DNA of 39,614 nucleotides from contig DHXU01000002.1 in the NCBI GenBank assembly GCA_002413835.1, positions 1-39,614 of the forward strand. The letters are read 5' to 3'. The DNA comes from Candidatus Saccharibacteria bacterium UBA5148. GTDB lineage: Bacteria; Patescibacteriota; Saccharimonadia; Saccharimonadales; UBA4665. Within the stretch, counting starts at the first letter, position 1; the number at the start of each line of letters is the position of its first letter. The translations under genes were made by a program, and so were the position numbers. Below the pieces are notes generated by a model. The model was not told the DNA's origin. It searched no databases and saw only the letters and a program-made list of their open reading frames with translations. This document shows positions 1 through 6,319 of the stretch, one piece after another.

Positions 1-275
1 GTTTATATCCGCTGTGGACGATAGGAAATTTGAGAGGATTTGCCCCTAGTACGAGAGGACCGGGGTGAACGCACCGCTGGTGTACCAATTGTCATACCAA
101 TGGCATCGTTGGGTAGCTATAGTGCGGACTAGATAAGCGCTGAAAGCATATTAAGCGCGAAACTAACCTCAAGATTAGATTTCCCCATGATCCCCCAGAA
201 AGACTATCTGGTTGATAGGCGCGAGGTGGAAGTGTAGTAATACATGCAGCCGAAGCGTACTAATAGGGACATTGA
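1..275 (+). rRNA. rrl: 23S ribosomal RNA, 3' end (partial)
   Basis: The first ~275 bases are the 3' end of large-subunit rRNA. The sarcin-ricin loop AGTACGAGAGGACCGG lies at 49-64, followed by the usual GGGTGAACGCACCGCTGGTGT-type stretch. Near the end, CGAAGCGTACTAATAGGG at about 251-268 is the normal terminal region of 23S genes. The 5' part is cut off by the window edge. The exact 3' end was not determined and is placed by analogy. 5S follows about 200 nt downstream on the same strand, as in an ordinary rRNA operon. Confidence 0.96.
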
Positions 276-475
276 CTTTTTACGTTCTCTGATTCGTTCC
301 GGGCCGTCAGGATTTTTAATCCCTAACGCGCGGCGCTGAATCAGAGAAGTGCAATTTGACTAGTTATTGGTGTATATCACGCCAACGTTTGTCACAAACG
401 CTTATTTTGAATCTTTATCACCGTGCCACTTGTATGTGGACATCGATATGTTCAGCCAGTTTTCTGGCTGAACTC
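276..475 (+). other. 23S-5S internal transcribed spacer with several hairpins
   Basis: No gene or tRNA is seen in this spacer. It can form four stems. TTCTCTGATTC at 285-295 pairs with GAATCAGAGAA at 338-348. TTGGTG...CGCCAA spans 367-385. CGTTTG-TCA-CAAACG spans 386-400. A perfect 9-bp stem with a TTTT loop, TTCAGCCAG/CTGGCTGAA, spans 451-472 and sits 3 nt before the 5S 5' end. By analogy these are likely rRNA processing stems. The last one could also slow transcription. No T-run follows it, so it is not called a terminator. Confidence 0.7.
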
Positions 476-592
476 ATTCGGTGCCCATAGCGCGAGGGAA
501 ACACCTGTTCCCATTCCGAACACAGCAGTTAAGCCTCGAAGCGGTTACAATACTTGGGTTTCGAACCTTGGGAAAATAGCACGGTGCCGAAT
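476..592 (+). rRNA. rrf: 5S ribosomal RNA
   Basis: This 117-nt segment has the 5S signature CCCATTCCGAACACAGCAG in its middle. Its closing helix pairs ATTCGGTGCC at the 5' end with CGGTGCCGAAT at the 3' end, with two G-U pairs. That helix defines the ends at 476 and 592. It follows 23S on the same strand and is followed at once by an intrinsic terminator, which marks the end of the rRNA operon. Confidence 0.95.
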
Positions 593-662
593 TATAGTTA
601 AGCCATCCTTTACGGGATGGCTTTTCTCATATCTGGAGCCAGGCACCGTGCTATTTTCCCAA
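568..662. repeat. 21-bp perfect inverted repeat: 5S 3' end and its downstream reverse copy
   Basis: The stretch 568-588 inside the 3' half of the 5S gene is repeated in reverse complement at 642-662. The outer edge reads GGCACCGTGCTATTTTCCC at 642-660. The match is 21 of 21 and stops abruptly on both sides. The rRNA terminator hairpin lies between the arms. A transcript reading past the terminator could pair its tail with the 5S 3' strand. Confidence 0.85.
601..626 (+). terminator. Intrinsic terminator of the rRNA operon
   Basis: AGCCATCC (601-608) pairs with GGATGGCT (615-622) around a 6-nt loop. A run of four T begins within the last base pair. It lies 9 nt after the 5S rRNA. Confidence 0.9.
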
Positions 663-712
663 ATAGGAAATATTCTTAGTGGATAAGACTAACTGAGATA
701 ACCATAAAAGGT

Positions 713-741
713 TTGACTGAATTTGTGGTAGCCCCTATACT
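713..741 (+). promoter_or_regulatory. Sigma70-type promoter for the cohesin-domain gene at 751
   Basis: TTGACT (713-718), 17 bp, TATACT (736-741). Only 9 nt separate the -10 from the ATG at 751, so the mRNA should be leaderless or nearly so. Confidence 0.85.
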
Positions 742-750
742 GCAGGTATT

Positions 751-1335
751 ATGATTAGTAAAAAACAGAGATCAGTACTAGACAGATTAACTGTCATCAG
801 TAATAAATATGGAAAAGTCTGGCTAGCAGTTGTTGTTATCGGTGCCTTGTCGATAATTGGTATTACTATGCTTCAACGCAGTTCGGCGTCGTCGATAGGT
901 AGTATATATTTGTCACCGACAACCGCTACAGTTAGCCAGGGGCAGATTATTACCGTTGAAGTACATGAGGTAAGCGGCACTATTCCAGTAAATGCTGTGC
1001 AGACAGCCATTAGCTATAACAGTTCAATAGTGCAGTATGTCGGAATGACCGAAGGCACAGCATTTCCAACGATAGCTGCGACTGATACGACTATTCCCAA
1101 CGAACTCAGGATTGCTCGGGCTACGGCTGCTGGCACGACAGTGACCGATGACCAGGTTTTAGTGATCCTGACGTTTAAGGTGCTGGTGAGGTCGGGAACA
1201 ACATCACTGGGGATCAATACTACCTATTCATTTATCGTTCAAGCTTCAGACAATACGAACATACTTTCCGGAACGAGTGGCGCAAGCTACCAAATAAGTC
1301 GCGGTCAATCTGGCGGCGCCGGCAAGAAAAAATAA
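751..1335 (+). CDS. Membrane-anchored cohesin-domain protein
   Basis: The 194-residue protein has a positively charged N-terminus and one hydrophobic segment (about residues 23-40, ending near SSAS). The rest is predicted outside the cell. Residues about 50-182 look like a cohesin / carbohydrate-binding-like beta-sandwich: V-x-V-E-V near the start, a 'VNAVQTAISYNSSIVQYVG' strand pair, 'GTAFPT', and a late 'LTFKVL..SGTTSL' strand. It ends in a Gly-rich, Lys-ending tail without dockerin or catalytic motif. The next gene has the same fold module with near-identical phrases plus a C-terminal dockerin, so the two are paralogues in tandem. The start is fixed by the promoter 9 nt upstream; no Shine-Dalgarno is present. 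Role (inferred): surface receptor for dockerin-bearing proteins. Cohesin assignment is from recalled family pattern. Confidence 0.8.
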   Translation: MISKKQRSVLDRLTVISNKYGKVWLAVVVIGALSIIGITMLQRSSASSIGSIYLSPTTATVSQGQIITVEVHEVSGTIPVNAVQTAISYNSSIVQYVGMTEGTAFPTIAATDTTIPNELRIARATAAGTTVTDDQVLVILTFKVLVRSGTTSLGINTTYSFIVQASDNTNILSGTSGASYQISRGQSGGAGKKK

Positions 1336-1346
1336 GCATAAATGCT

Positions 1347-1374
1347 TTGACGATTCTGTGAAAAAGCTTATACT
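1347..1374 (+). promoter_or_regulatory. Promoter for the cohesin/TIG/dockerin gene
   Basis: TTGACG (1347-1352), 16 bp, TATACT (1369-1374), followed by TAAGG. The start codon is 29 nt further on, so this gene has a short leader, unlike its neighbour at 751. Confidence 0.8.
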
Positions 1375-1403
1375 TAAGGAAAATACTAATATAGGCAACA
1401 AGC

Positions 1404-3161
1404 ATGGGCAACAATAAACAAATACAACTCATTAACAAACTATTAAAAAAGCCGTTAGTACAGAAATTCAGCGTGCTGGCGGTCGCCTTGGTGGTCGTAG
1501 GTTCAGTGGCGTATTTCGGAACGCAGCAGAATCAGGGCAGCCACGCGGCTAGCATTGGTCTGCTTTCAATGTCTGCAGCCACTGGAACACTGATACAGGG
1601 TAATACTGTAACGGTAAAATTAGTGGAAGATAGCGGTACGGACCTTGTAAATGCAGTACAAGCTTCTGTAACATATGATGCTACCAAGCTACAATATGTC
1701 AGCATGGCAGAAGGAACGGCATTTCCAACCGTTGCCGCCAATAGCACTGGCACAGCCGGGCTTATTCGAGTTGGCCGTGCTACTTTACCGGGCGCTCCAG
1801 CTACCGGCAGCAATACAATCGTAGTATTGACGTTCAAAGTCATCGGTGGCTCAGGTACGACCAGCCTCGCGTATGACTCGGCCTTTTCATTCTTAGTCCG
1901 AAGTACTGACAACGTCAATACATTAACTTCTGCAACCGGCGCTACTTATACACTAAAGCTTCCAGCCCCGACTATCACCTCCGTATCACCAGTCACTGGT
2001 CCAACGGCTGGCGGCACAGCTCTGACTATTAGTGGATCTTACTTTGTGACCGGATCAACTGTCACTATTGGCGGAGTTCCTGCAACTAACATTGTAGTAA
2101 ATGGTTTAACAACTCCTGCAACTATGACCATTACGGCAACAACTCCAGCTCATGCCTATGGTGCGGTTATCGTAGTAGTTACGAACCCTGATGGCCAGAC
2201 TGTATCGAAATCAGCTGGCTTTACCTATCTAGCTCCAGTACCAACGATAACCGGTACAAATCCTAATACTGGCCTAACGGCAGGCGGTACGGCTGTAACT
2301 ATCTCTGGAACTAATTTCCTGAGCGGTGCTACGGTCAAGATTGGTGGCTTAGCTGCTACCAGTGTTACTGTTGTCGCCGCAACCTCTATCACGGCCATCA
2401 CGCCAGCTCACGCTGCCGGCGGTGTAGATGTCGTTGTTACAAACCCTGATGGCCAGGCTGCAACTGCAGTTGCCGGCTATACATATCGGATTCCTGCGCC
2501 AGTCATCACTACGGTGGCTCCAATTTCTGGCCCAGTTGCCGGCGGTACTTCATTGACAATTACTGGCTCTAACTTCGTTGGTATCACTGCCGTAGCAATT
2601 GGTGGCGTAGCTGCTACCAGCGTCACTGTCGTGAGTACAACTTCTATCACGGCCGTAACACCAGTACACGCTAGTGGCTTAGTCACCATCACGGTCAGCA
2701 ATGCAAGTGGCACGGCTACAAAAACGGGAGCCTTCACGTACATATTGCCTGCTCCTACGGTATCTGCAGTGTCTCCAATCACAGGAACAGCGAGCGGCGG
2801 TACATTGGTAACAATTACTGGCTCTAACTTCGTAAGTGGTGCCAAGGTAACCTTTGGGACTACGGCGGCTACAGTTGTAACCTTCGTAAGCTCAACTTCG
2901 CTGACTGCAGCAGCGCCTGCTAACGCATCAGGCCTGACAAGTGTGACAGTTACTAACCCTGACGCACAGAAAGCTACTCTGGCATCGGCCTATACCTACC
3001 TTACGGCTGGTGACGCCAACAACGATAGCCGCGTCAATGCGATTGACCTGTCGATTCTTATCTCGCACGATGGCCAGAACTATCCGCCAGCTGATTTCAA
3101 CGGCGATGGTACGATTGGATCGGCCGACTTAGCAATACTAATTGGTAAGTGGACATGGTAG
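1404..3161 (+). CDS. Anchored surface protein: cohesin, four IPT/TIG repeats, C-terminal dockerin
   Basis: This 585-residue protein has one N-terminal membrane segment (about 22-40) and then only extracellular-type modules. Residues ~50-185 form a cohesin-like domain very close to the one in the gene before it (both contain 'EGTAFPT' and 'TFKV'). Four IPT/TIG immunoglobulin-like repeats follow at about 188-275, 276-365, 366-450 and 450-533. Each opens with a 'P.I..V.P.tG...GGT..TI.G..F' pattern. Residues 534-585 are a type I dockerin: two calcium-loop repeats, DANNDSRVNAIDLSIL and DFNGDGTIGSADLAIL, with the expected Asp/Asn ligands. Having both cohesin and dockerin in one chain would allow head-to-tail assembly or binding to the upstream cohesin protein. 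No catalytic domain is visible. A strong terminator follows. Confidence 0.88.
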   Translation: MGNNKQIQLINKLLKKPLVQKFSVLAVALVVVGSVAYFGTQQNQGSHAASIGLLSMSAATGTLIQGNTVTVKLVEDSGTDLVNAVQASVTYDATKLQYVSMAEGTAFPTVAANSTGTAGLIRVGRATLPGAPATGSNTIVVLTFKVIGGSGTTSLAYDSAFSFLVRSTDNVNTLTSATGATYTLKLPAPTITSVSPVTGPTAGGTALTISGSYFVTGSTVTIGGVPATNIVVNGLTTPATMTITATTPAHAYGAVIVVVTNPDGQTVSKSAGFTYLAPVPTITGTNPNTGLTAGGTAVTISGTNFLSGATVKIGGLAATSVTVVAATSITAITPAHAAGGVDVVVTNPDGQAATAVAGYTYRIPAPVITTVAPISGPVAGGTSLTITGSNFVGITAVAIGGVAATSVTVVSTTSITAVTPVHASGLVTITVSNASGTATKTGAFTYILPAPTVSAVSPITGTASGGTLVTITGSNFVSGAKVTFGTTAATVVTFVSSTSLTAAAPANASGLTSVTVTNPDAQKATLASAYTYLTAGDANNDSRVNAIDLSILISHDGQNYPPADFNGDGTIGSADLAILIGKWTW

Positions 3162-3202
3162 GGTTAATCCGGCATAGGGGCTGCTCTTCCTAAGGAAAGT
3201 GT

Positions 3203-3240
3203 ATAAAAATAATCGGAATCAATCCGATTATTTTTATTTT
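3203..3240 (+). terminator. Intrinsic terminator after the dockerin protein gene
   Basis: A 15-bp AT-rich stem, 3203-3217 against 3223-3237 (core AATCGGA/TCCGATT), with a 5-nt loop and a T-rich tail. Confidence 0.92.
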
Positions 3241-3391
3241 TTAACGGGGGCGGTAATGCCTGTAGAGCTGGAATGCATAAACACTATGAGATTTCTTACA
3301 GCCGGGCATAAGCTTTATAGGTTATTGTAGTGTCAGTTCGAGGGACAAGCATCAGAAACAGCCTTGGACGATAATGACAGGAGGAATGACT

Positions 3392-3607
3392 ATGGCTGGA
3401 ACACGGTCTGGCGGCAAGTCTGCTGCAGCAACTAATAAGACGAAATATGGACCTGATTTTTACGCACGCATTGGCGCAGCCGGTGGTAAGAAAGGTCACA
3501 GCGGTGGTTTCGCGGCAGGCAAAGAAGGCCGCGAACGGGCCCGTAAATTCGGCGCTATCGGTGGACGTTTATCACGCCGTGGTAAATCCGACGACGACGT
3601 CGAATAG
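3392..3607 (+). CDS. KGG-repeat small basic protein (copy 1)
   Basis: This 71-residue, Gly- and Lys/Arg-rich soluble protein starts MAGTRSGGKSAA. It carries the KGG-type repeat: 'FYARIGAAGGKKG', 'GGFAAGKEG', 'FGAIGGRLSRRG'. The pattern is that of the stress-induced KGG repeat family (as in E. coli YciG), whose biochemical role is not firmly known. The ATG at 3392 is chosen because AGGAGGA (3379-3385) lies 6 nt before it; an in-frame start 18 nt upstream overlaps that site. A paralogue follows at 3817 with its own promoter. The name is secure at family level; function is unknown. Confidence 0.85.
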   Translation: MAGTRSGGKSAAATNKTKYGPDFYARIGAAGGKKGHSGGFAAGKEGRERARKFGAIGGRLSRRGKSDDDVE

Positions 3608-3629
3608 ACGTCTCGTACCTCGATACAAG

Positions 3630-3660
3630 CAGCCTCTTCCTCGTGAAGGGGCTGTTTAAC
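3630..3660 (+). terminator. Terminator after KGG copy 1
   Basis: CAGCCTCTTC (3630-3639) pairs with GAAGGGGCTG (3645-3654), 10 bp with one G-U pair and a 5-nt loop. The tail begins TTTAAC. Confidence 0.75.
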
Positions 3661-3678
3661 GTTTATGCTACATTATAG

Positions 3679-3707
3679 TTGACATGTAAACAATAGCGTG
3701 ATATCAT
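3679..3707 (+). promoter_or_regulatory. Consensus promoter upstream of KGG copy 2
   Basis: TTGACA (3679-3684), 17 bp, TATCAT (3702-3707). The predicted transcript starts near 3714 and has a ~100-nt leader before the ATG at 3817, far longer than for most genes here. Confidence 0.82.
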
Positions 3708-3727
3708 AAGCATAGTTTCGTGGTAGT

Positions 3728-3768
3728 AGAGGGTTCCTGAGGTGTCATAGCCGAAGGGGCCTTTTTCT
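3728..3768 (+). promoter_or_regulatory. Terminator-like hairpin in the leader of KGG copy 2
   Basis: The stretch 3728-3738 pairs with 3755-3765 in an 11-bp stem containing several G-U pairs (core GGTTCC at 3732-3737 with GGGGCC at 3756-3761). CTTTTTCT overlaps the 3' arm. It lies between the promoter and the Shine-Dalgarno site, with no gene ending just upstream. An attenuator or a short non-coding RNA ending here are both possible. Confidence 0.55.
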
Positions 3769-3816
3769 ATTCCGGATACTTGTATTAAAGAGTCAATTAT
3801 AACGGAGGTTTACAGC

Positions 3817-4017
3817 ATGGCTGGAACTAAAGCTGGCGGCGAAGCTGCTGCCAAGACGAACAAGAAAAAGTACGGTGCTGATTTTTACGCTAAAATCGGT
3901 GCTAAAGGTGGCCGCTTAGGCCGCACTGGTGGCTTTGCTGCTAACCGCGACCTGGCTCGTTTGGCCGGCGCTAAAGGTGGCCGTATTAGCCGCCGCACCA
4001 AGAAGACTGAAGAGTAG
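3817..4017 (+). CDS. KGG-repeat small basic protein (copy 2)
   Basis: This 66-residue paralogue of the protein at 3392 starts MAGTKAGGEAAA. Its repeats are 'YAKIGAKGGRLG', 'GGFAANRDL' and 'LAGAKGGRISRR'. It is very basic in the repeats, with an acidic last pair. The start is supported by CGGAGG (3803-3808) upstream. It differs from copy 1 mainly in the middle, where RERARKF is replaced by DLARLAG. It is flanked by its own promoter with a long hairpin leader and by a very strong terminator, so it is a single-gene unit. The family is widely described as stress-related; the molecular role is unknown. Confidence 0.85.
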   Translation: MAGTKAGGEAAAKTNKKKYGADFYAKIGAKGGRLGRTGGFAANRDLARLAGAKGGRISRRTKKTEE

Positions 4018-4041
4018 ATCGCTTCCAGCTTCTGCGTATAC

Positions 4042-4070
4042 AAAACCCCGGCCATTATGGCCGGGGTTTT
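4042..4070. terminator. Bidirectional terminator between convergent genes
   Basis: AAAACCCCGGCCA (4042-4054) pairs with TGGCCGGGGTTTT (4058-4070), 13 bp with a 3-nt loop. A-run and T-run on the two sides let it serve both the KGG gene (+) and the metalloprotease-like gene (-). Confidence 0.93.
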
Positions 4071-4092
4071 TATTAGGTATACTGTCCGGGTG

Positions 4093-4596
4093 TTATAAAC
4101 GGCGTTGCTCGAGCGCAAAGACCGCAGCGGAAGATTTGTGCTGGGCCCGGCGATAGGCCCGGCAGAAACGCGATGGGCTGACATGCCAACGGGTGTGACA
4201 GTTGAAGCATCGGTAATGACTGCTTTCGTCGTCCTGCAGGCACTGCGATCCGCAACCGGGGCAAAGCGAACGGCGGTAAAGCCAGTCGCGGTAGGTGTCC
4301 AGACAGTCCTGGACGTAGTCATCATCTATAGTGATGCCGTAGTCGTAGCCGATGGCTATGGCGTGGTTCCAGGCGGCAACTTCCAGGTGTAATAATTCTA
4401 CATCGGCCTTGTATGATGTGTGGCCGAGGAGGGCATGGCTGGTCTCGTGGAGCAGGGACCAGCTGCTTGATACCTCTTCACTGCGGGTAGTGTCATAAAA
4501 GACTTCAGATGTTTCTGGACACCAATAGAACGATACTGCGGCCACGAACTTCAGGTGCGGGTGAGCTTCTGTCAGGGTTTCGACGAGCAATTGCAT
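4093..4596 (-). CDS. ImmA/IrrE-like HExxH protein with C-terminal zinc ribbon
   Basis: This 167-residue protein has a 'LLHETSHALLGH' segment near residues 50-61. HETSH fits the HExxH zinc-protease motif of the ImmA/IrrE type, and an acidic helix downstream could supply a third ligand. The C-terminal third contains CPGC...CFNC spaced like a four-Cys zinc ribbon. No membrane segment or signal peptide is seen, so it is probably cytoplasmic. It starts 3 nt after the stop codon of the ROK gene on the same strand and is likely co-transcribed with it. In other bacteria such proteases often cleave a repressor, but no partner HTH gene is adjacent, so the target is unknown. The enzyme class is an inference from one motif. 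Confidence 0.7.
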   Translation of the reverse strand: MQLLVETLTEAHPHLKFVAAVSFYWCPETSEVFYDTTRSEEVSSSWSLLHETSHALLGHTSYKADVELLHLEVAAWNHAIAIGYDYGITIDDDYVQDCLDTYRDWLYRRSLCPGCGSQCLQDDESSHYRCFNCHTRWHVSPSRFCRAYRRAQHKSSAAVFALEQRRL

Positions 4597-4599
4597 AGC

Positions 4600-5457
4600 C
4601 TAAGCTGCCTCCGCGTGATTATACTGCGATTTCGCGAGGTCATAACAGCCGAACAGGACGGCTTCATCTGGCCGTTCTGCTGCCTTGATAGGTGGGATCG
4701 GCACCAGGGGGTTATGAAATTGCGACAGTTCGGCTTTCAGGAATGTAGCATAGCGGTTGTAATAAATTCCGACACTGCCGCCGATAACAATGACGTCTGG
4801 CTCGGTGATGGCCAGTAGTTCAATCATACCGCGGGAAATATCGCGGGCGATAGCCCGCCAGGTTGCTGCGTCGTCGATATCTTTGGCCATTTTGCCGTAA
4901 CGGCGGACGATGGCACTGCCGGAGGCAAAACTTTCCCATGCGACCAGCTTGCCTTTGTACTCCAGAACCATCTGGCCGGCTTCGCTGCCGGCAAAGTTGG
5001 TATCAATCCGGCCGTCGACGACCAGACCGGCGCCGATGCCGGTGCTGACGGTGACGTACAGGACTTTGCTGATGTGCTTGTCTCTCACTTTGTTTTTCTC
5101 TTTGTCTCTTTCTTTTATGAGCATTGACTCAGATAGTGCCGCCAGGCTCGGGTCGTGCTCCAGCATGACAGGGCAGTGCAGGATCTTCTCAATGTCATGG
5201 GCAATCGGCACATCACGCCAGGGTAGATTGCCAAAGACCCGCCCGATGCCATGCTTGCGGTCGATCCGACCAGGGATGGCAACACCGGCGGCATGGAAAT
5301 CGTGCGCGTCCATAGATCCCATGACCTCGCGCAGTTTCACGAGGAAATCATCGTAATCCTTGGGAGTCTCGAAGCGTATTTTCTGCTGGATGACGCCATT
5401 ATCAGCAACGCTTGCCGCCAATGTCTTACTGCCTCCGATGTCTATGCCCGCATACAT
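4600..5457 (-). CDS. ROK-family sugar kinase / regulator-like protein
   Basis: The N-terminus MYAGIDIGGSKTLAA is the phosphate-binding loop of ROK/ASKHA sugar kinases. 'VAIPGRID' and 'VLEHDPSLAAL' match the sugar-contact region. 'VTVSTGIGAGLVVDG' is the second phosphate motif, and 'VIVIGGSV' the adenosine motif. The usual ROK zinc motif (GHxxxxxxGxxCxCGxxGC) is missing: the segment around 'NFAGSEAGQMVLE' has no cysteines. No DNA-binding domain is attached. The start at 5457 is chosen because the family begins at this Met and because a promoter ends just before it; the longer frame would add 22 unrelated residues. A charged, low-complexity insert (ERDKEKNKVRDKH) lies in the middle. The likely reaction is phosphorylation of a hexose, with the substrate unknown. 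Confidence 0.85.
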   Translation of the reverse strand: MYAGIDIGGSKTLAASVADNGVIQQKIRFETPKDYDDFLVKLREVMGSMDAHDFHAAGVAIPGRIDRKHGIGRVFGNLPWRDVPIAHDIEKILHCPVMLEHDPSLAALSESMLIKERDKEKNKVRDKHISKVLYVTVSTGIGAGLVVDGRIDTNFAGSEAGQMVLEYKGKLVAWESFASGSAIVRRYGKMAKDIDDAATWRAIARDISRGMIELLAITEPDVIVIGGSVGIYYNRYATFLKAELSQFHNPLVPIPPIKAAERPDEAVLFGCYDLAKSQYNHAEAA

Positions 5458-5469
5458 GTTATGTCTCTC

Positions 5470-5499
5470 AGTGTAGCACTGCAGACTAGGCATTATCAA
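5470..5499 (-). promoter_or_regulatory. Promoter for the ROK / metalloprotease-like pair
   Basis: On the minus strand TTGATA (5499-5494), 18 bp, TACACT (5475-5470), 12 nt before the ATG at 5457. Confidence 0.65.
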
Positions 5500-5547
5500 T
5501 TTACAAAACGTCAGGCGCGGCAATAATTACCGTGAGAAGGGATAGAG

Positions 5548-6104
5548 CTAGGAGACGAGATAGTTATTATCGAACATGGCCGGTGTTGCAGGGTTGACTA
5601 GTGCGTCTACGGTAGCCATGATGGCATTGAAGCGAGGATCTTCGCTACCGATGACGGAATGCAGCTTGGTGCCGTCTTCAGCGGGTGGCTCAGGCACAAG
5701 CAATGATTCAGGGTCTACGATCGTGGCAACCCAGGCGTGGTTTTCTGTCCGAATAGCTGTATTCTCATCAACGCTGCGTAGTGAAGCATTGACTATCAGG
5801 CCGCCACCAATGTGGTTCTCTTTTAATTGGGCGTCTGTTAACTTTTGTCCGCCAAAACGCTGAGCTGCCGGTCCAAGGTCGAGGTAGCTTCTGTTGTGTG
5901 TGGTTGAGGCGCCGGTTGCCTGGTCGTAATAGAGCCCGTTTGGTGCCAGATAGGCTCCGATTTTGGTACCATCAGGCCTGGTCTGAAGCAATCTTTCGCG
6001 TAAGCCGCTGTTCTTGTTCCACAGACCCTCGGCTGTTATGTACTTTCGAGCTTTTCAGCCAGAAGGCCATCGAAGTGATTCCCAAGACCAGTTGTTTCAG
6101 CCAT
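5548..6104 (-). pseudogene. Hypothetical gene split by a -1 frame shift
   Basis: A good start site exists at 6104: AAAGGA with 8-nt spacing before ATG, and a promoter above it. Its frame reads MAETTGLGNHFDGLLAEKLE and stops at TAA 6036-6038. The next frame is open from about 6053 to 5548 and continues a sensible protein through the stop: 'ITAEGLWNKNSGLRERLLQT' leads into 'RPDGTKIGAYLAPNGLYYD' and the rest. A plain annotation would start at a TTG (5991) with no ribosome site, losing this region. Joining the frames needs a shift of -1 within 6036-6053. No classic heptamer slippery site is present there. The protein is about 187 residues, soluble, without cysteine, and I do not recognise its family. 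It may be a real mutation, a single-base sequencing deletion, or a 22-codon leader peptide followed by a gene. Confidence 0.6.
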
Positions 6105-6141
6105 AAGTTTAATCCTTTATGTTTTTGAATTTTGTAATGTA

Positions 6142-6170
6142 ATTGTATCCATAAGCGGTAAATATGTTAA
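6142..6170 (-). promoter_or_regulatory. Promoter for the frame-split hypothetical gene
   Basis: Minus strand TTAACA (6170-6165), 17 bp, TACAAT (6147-6142). It gives a leader of ~30 nt to the ATG at 6104 and supports that start over the TTG at 5991. Confidence 0.7.
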
Positions 6171-6198
6171 TGGATATTGACCCCCGCTATTCCTCCTC

Positions 6199-6227
6199 TT
6201 TACCCAGGTGACTTTAAGGGGTATAAT
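6199..6227 (+). promoter_or_regulatory. Promoter for rpsA
   Basis: TTTACC (6199-6204), 17 bp, TATAAT (6222-6227). The leader to the ATG at 6320 is ~85 nt and ends in a strong Shine-Dalgarno, AAGGAGGC. Confidence 0.8.
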
Positions 6228-6319
6228 TAGTGCAATCTTACAGATTATGGCTGCCTGTGCTGCGAAGGGCGGTGTTGCCAGCGTCTGAAGAAATACATTT
6301 CGAAGGAGGCACTTGAAAC

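Noticed and set aside
276..475. tRNA gene in the 23S-5S spacer
   Set aside because: No TTCGANTC T-loop or CCA-like end; the stems are simple hairpins.
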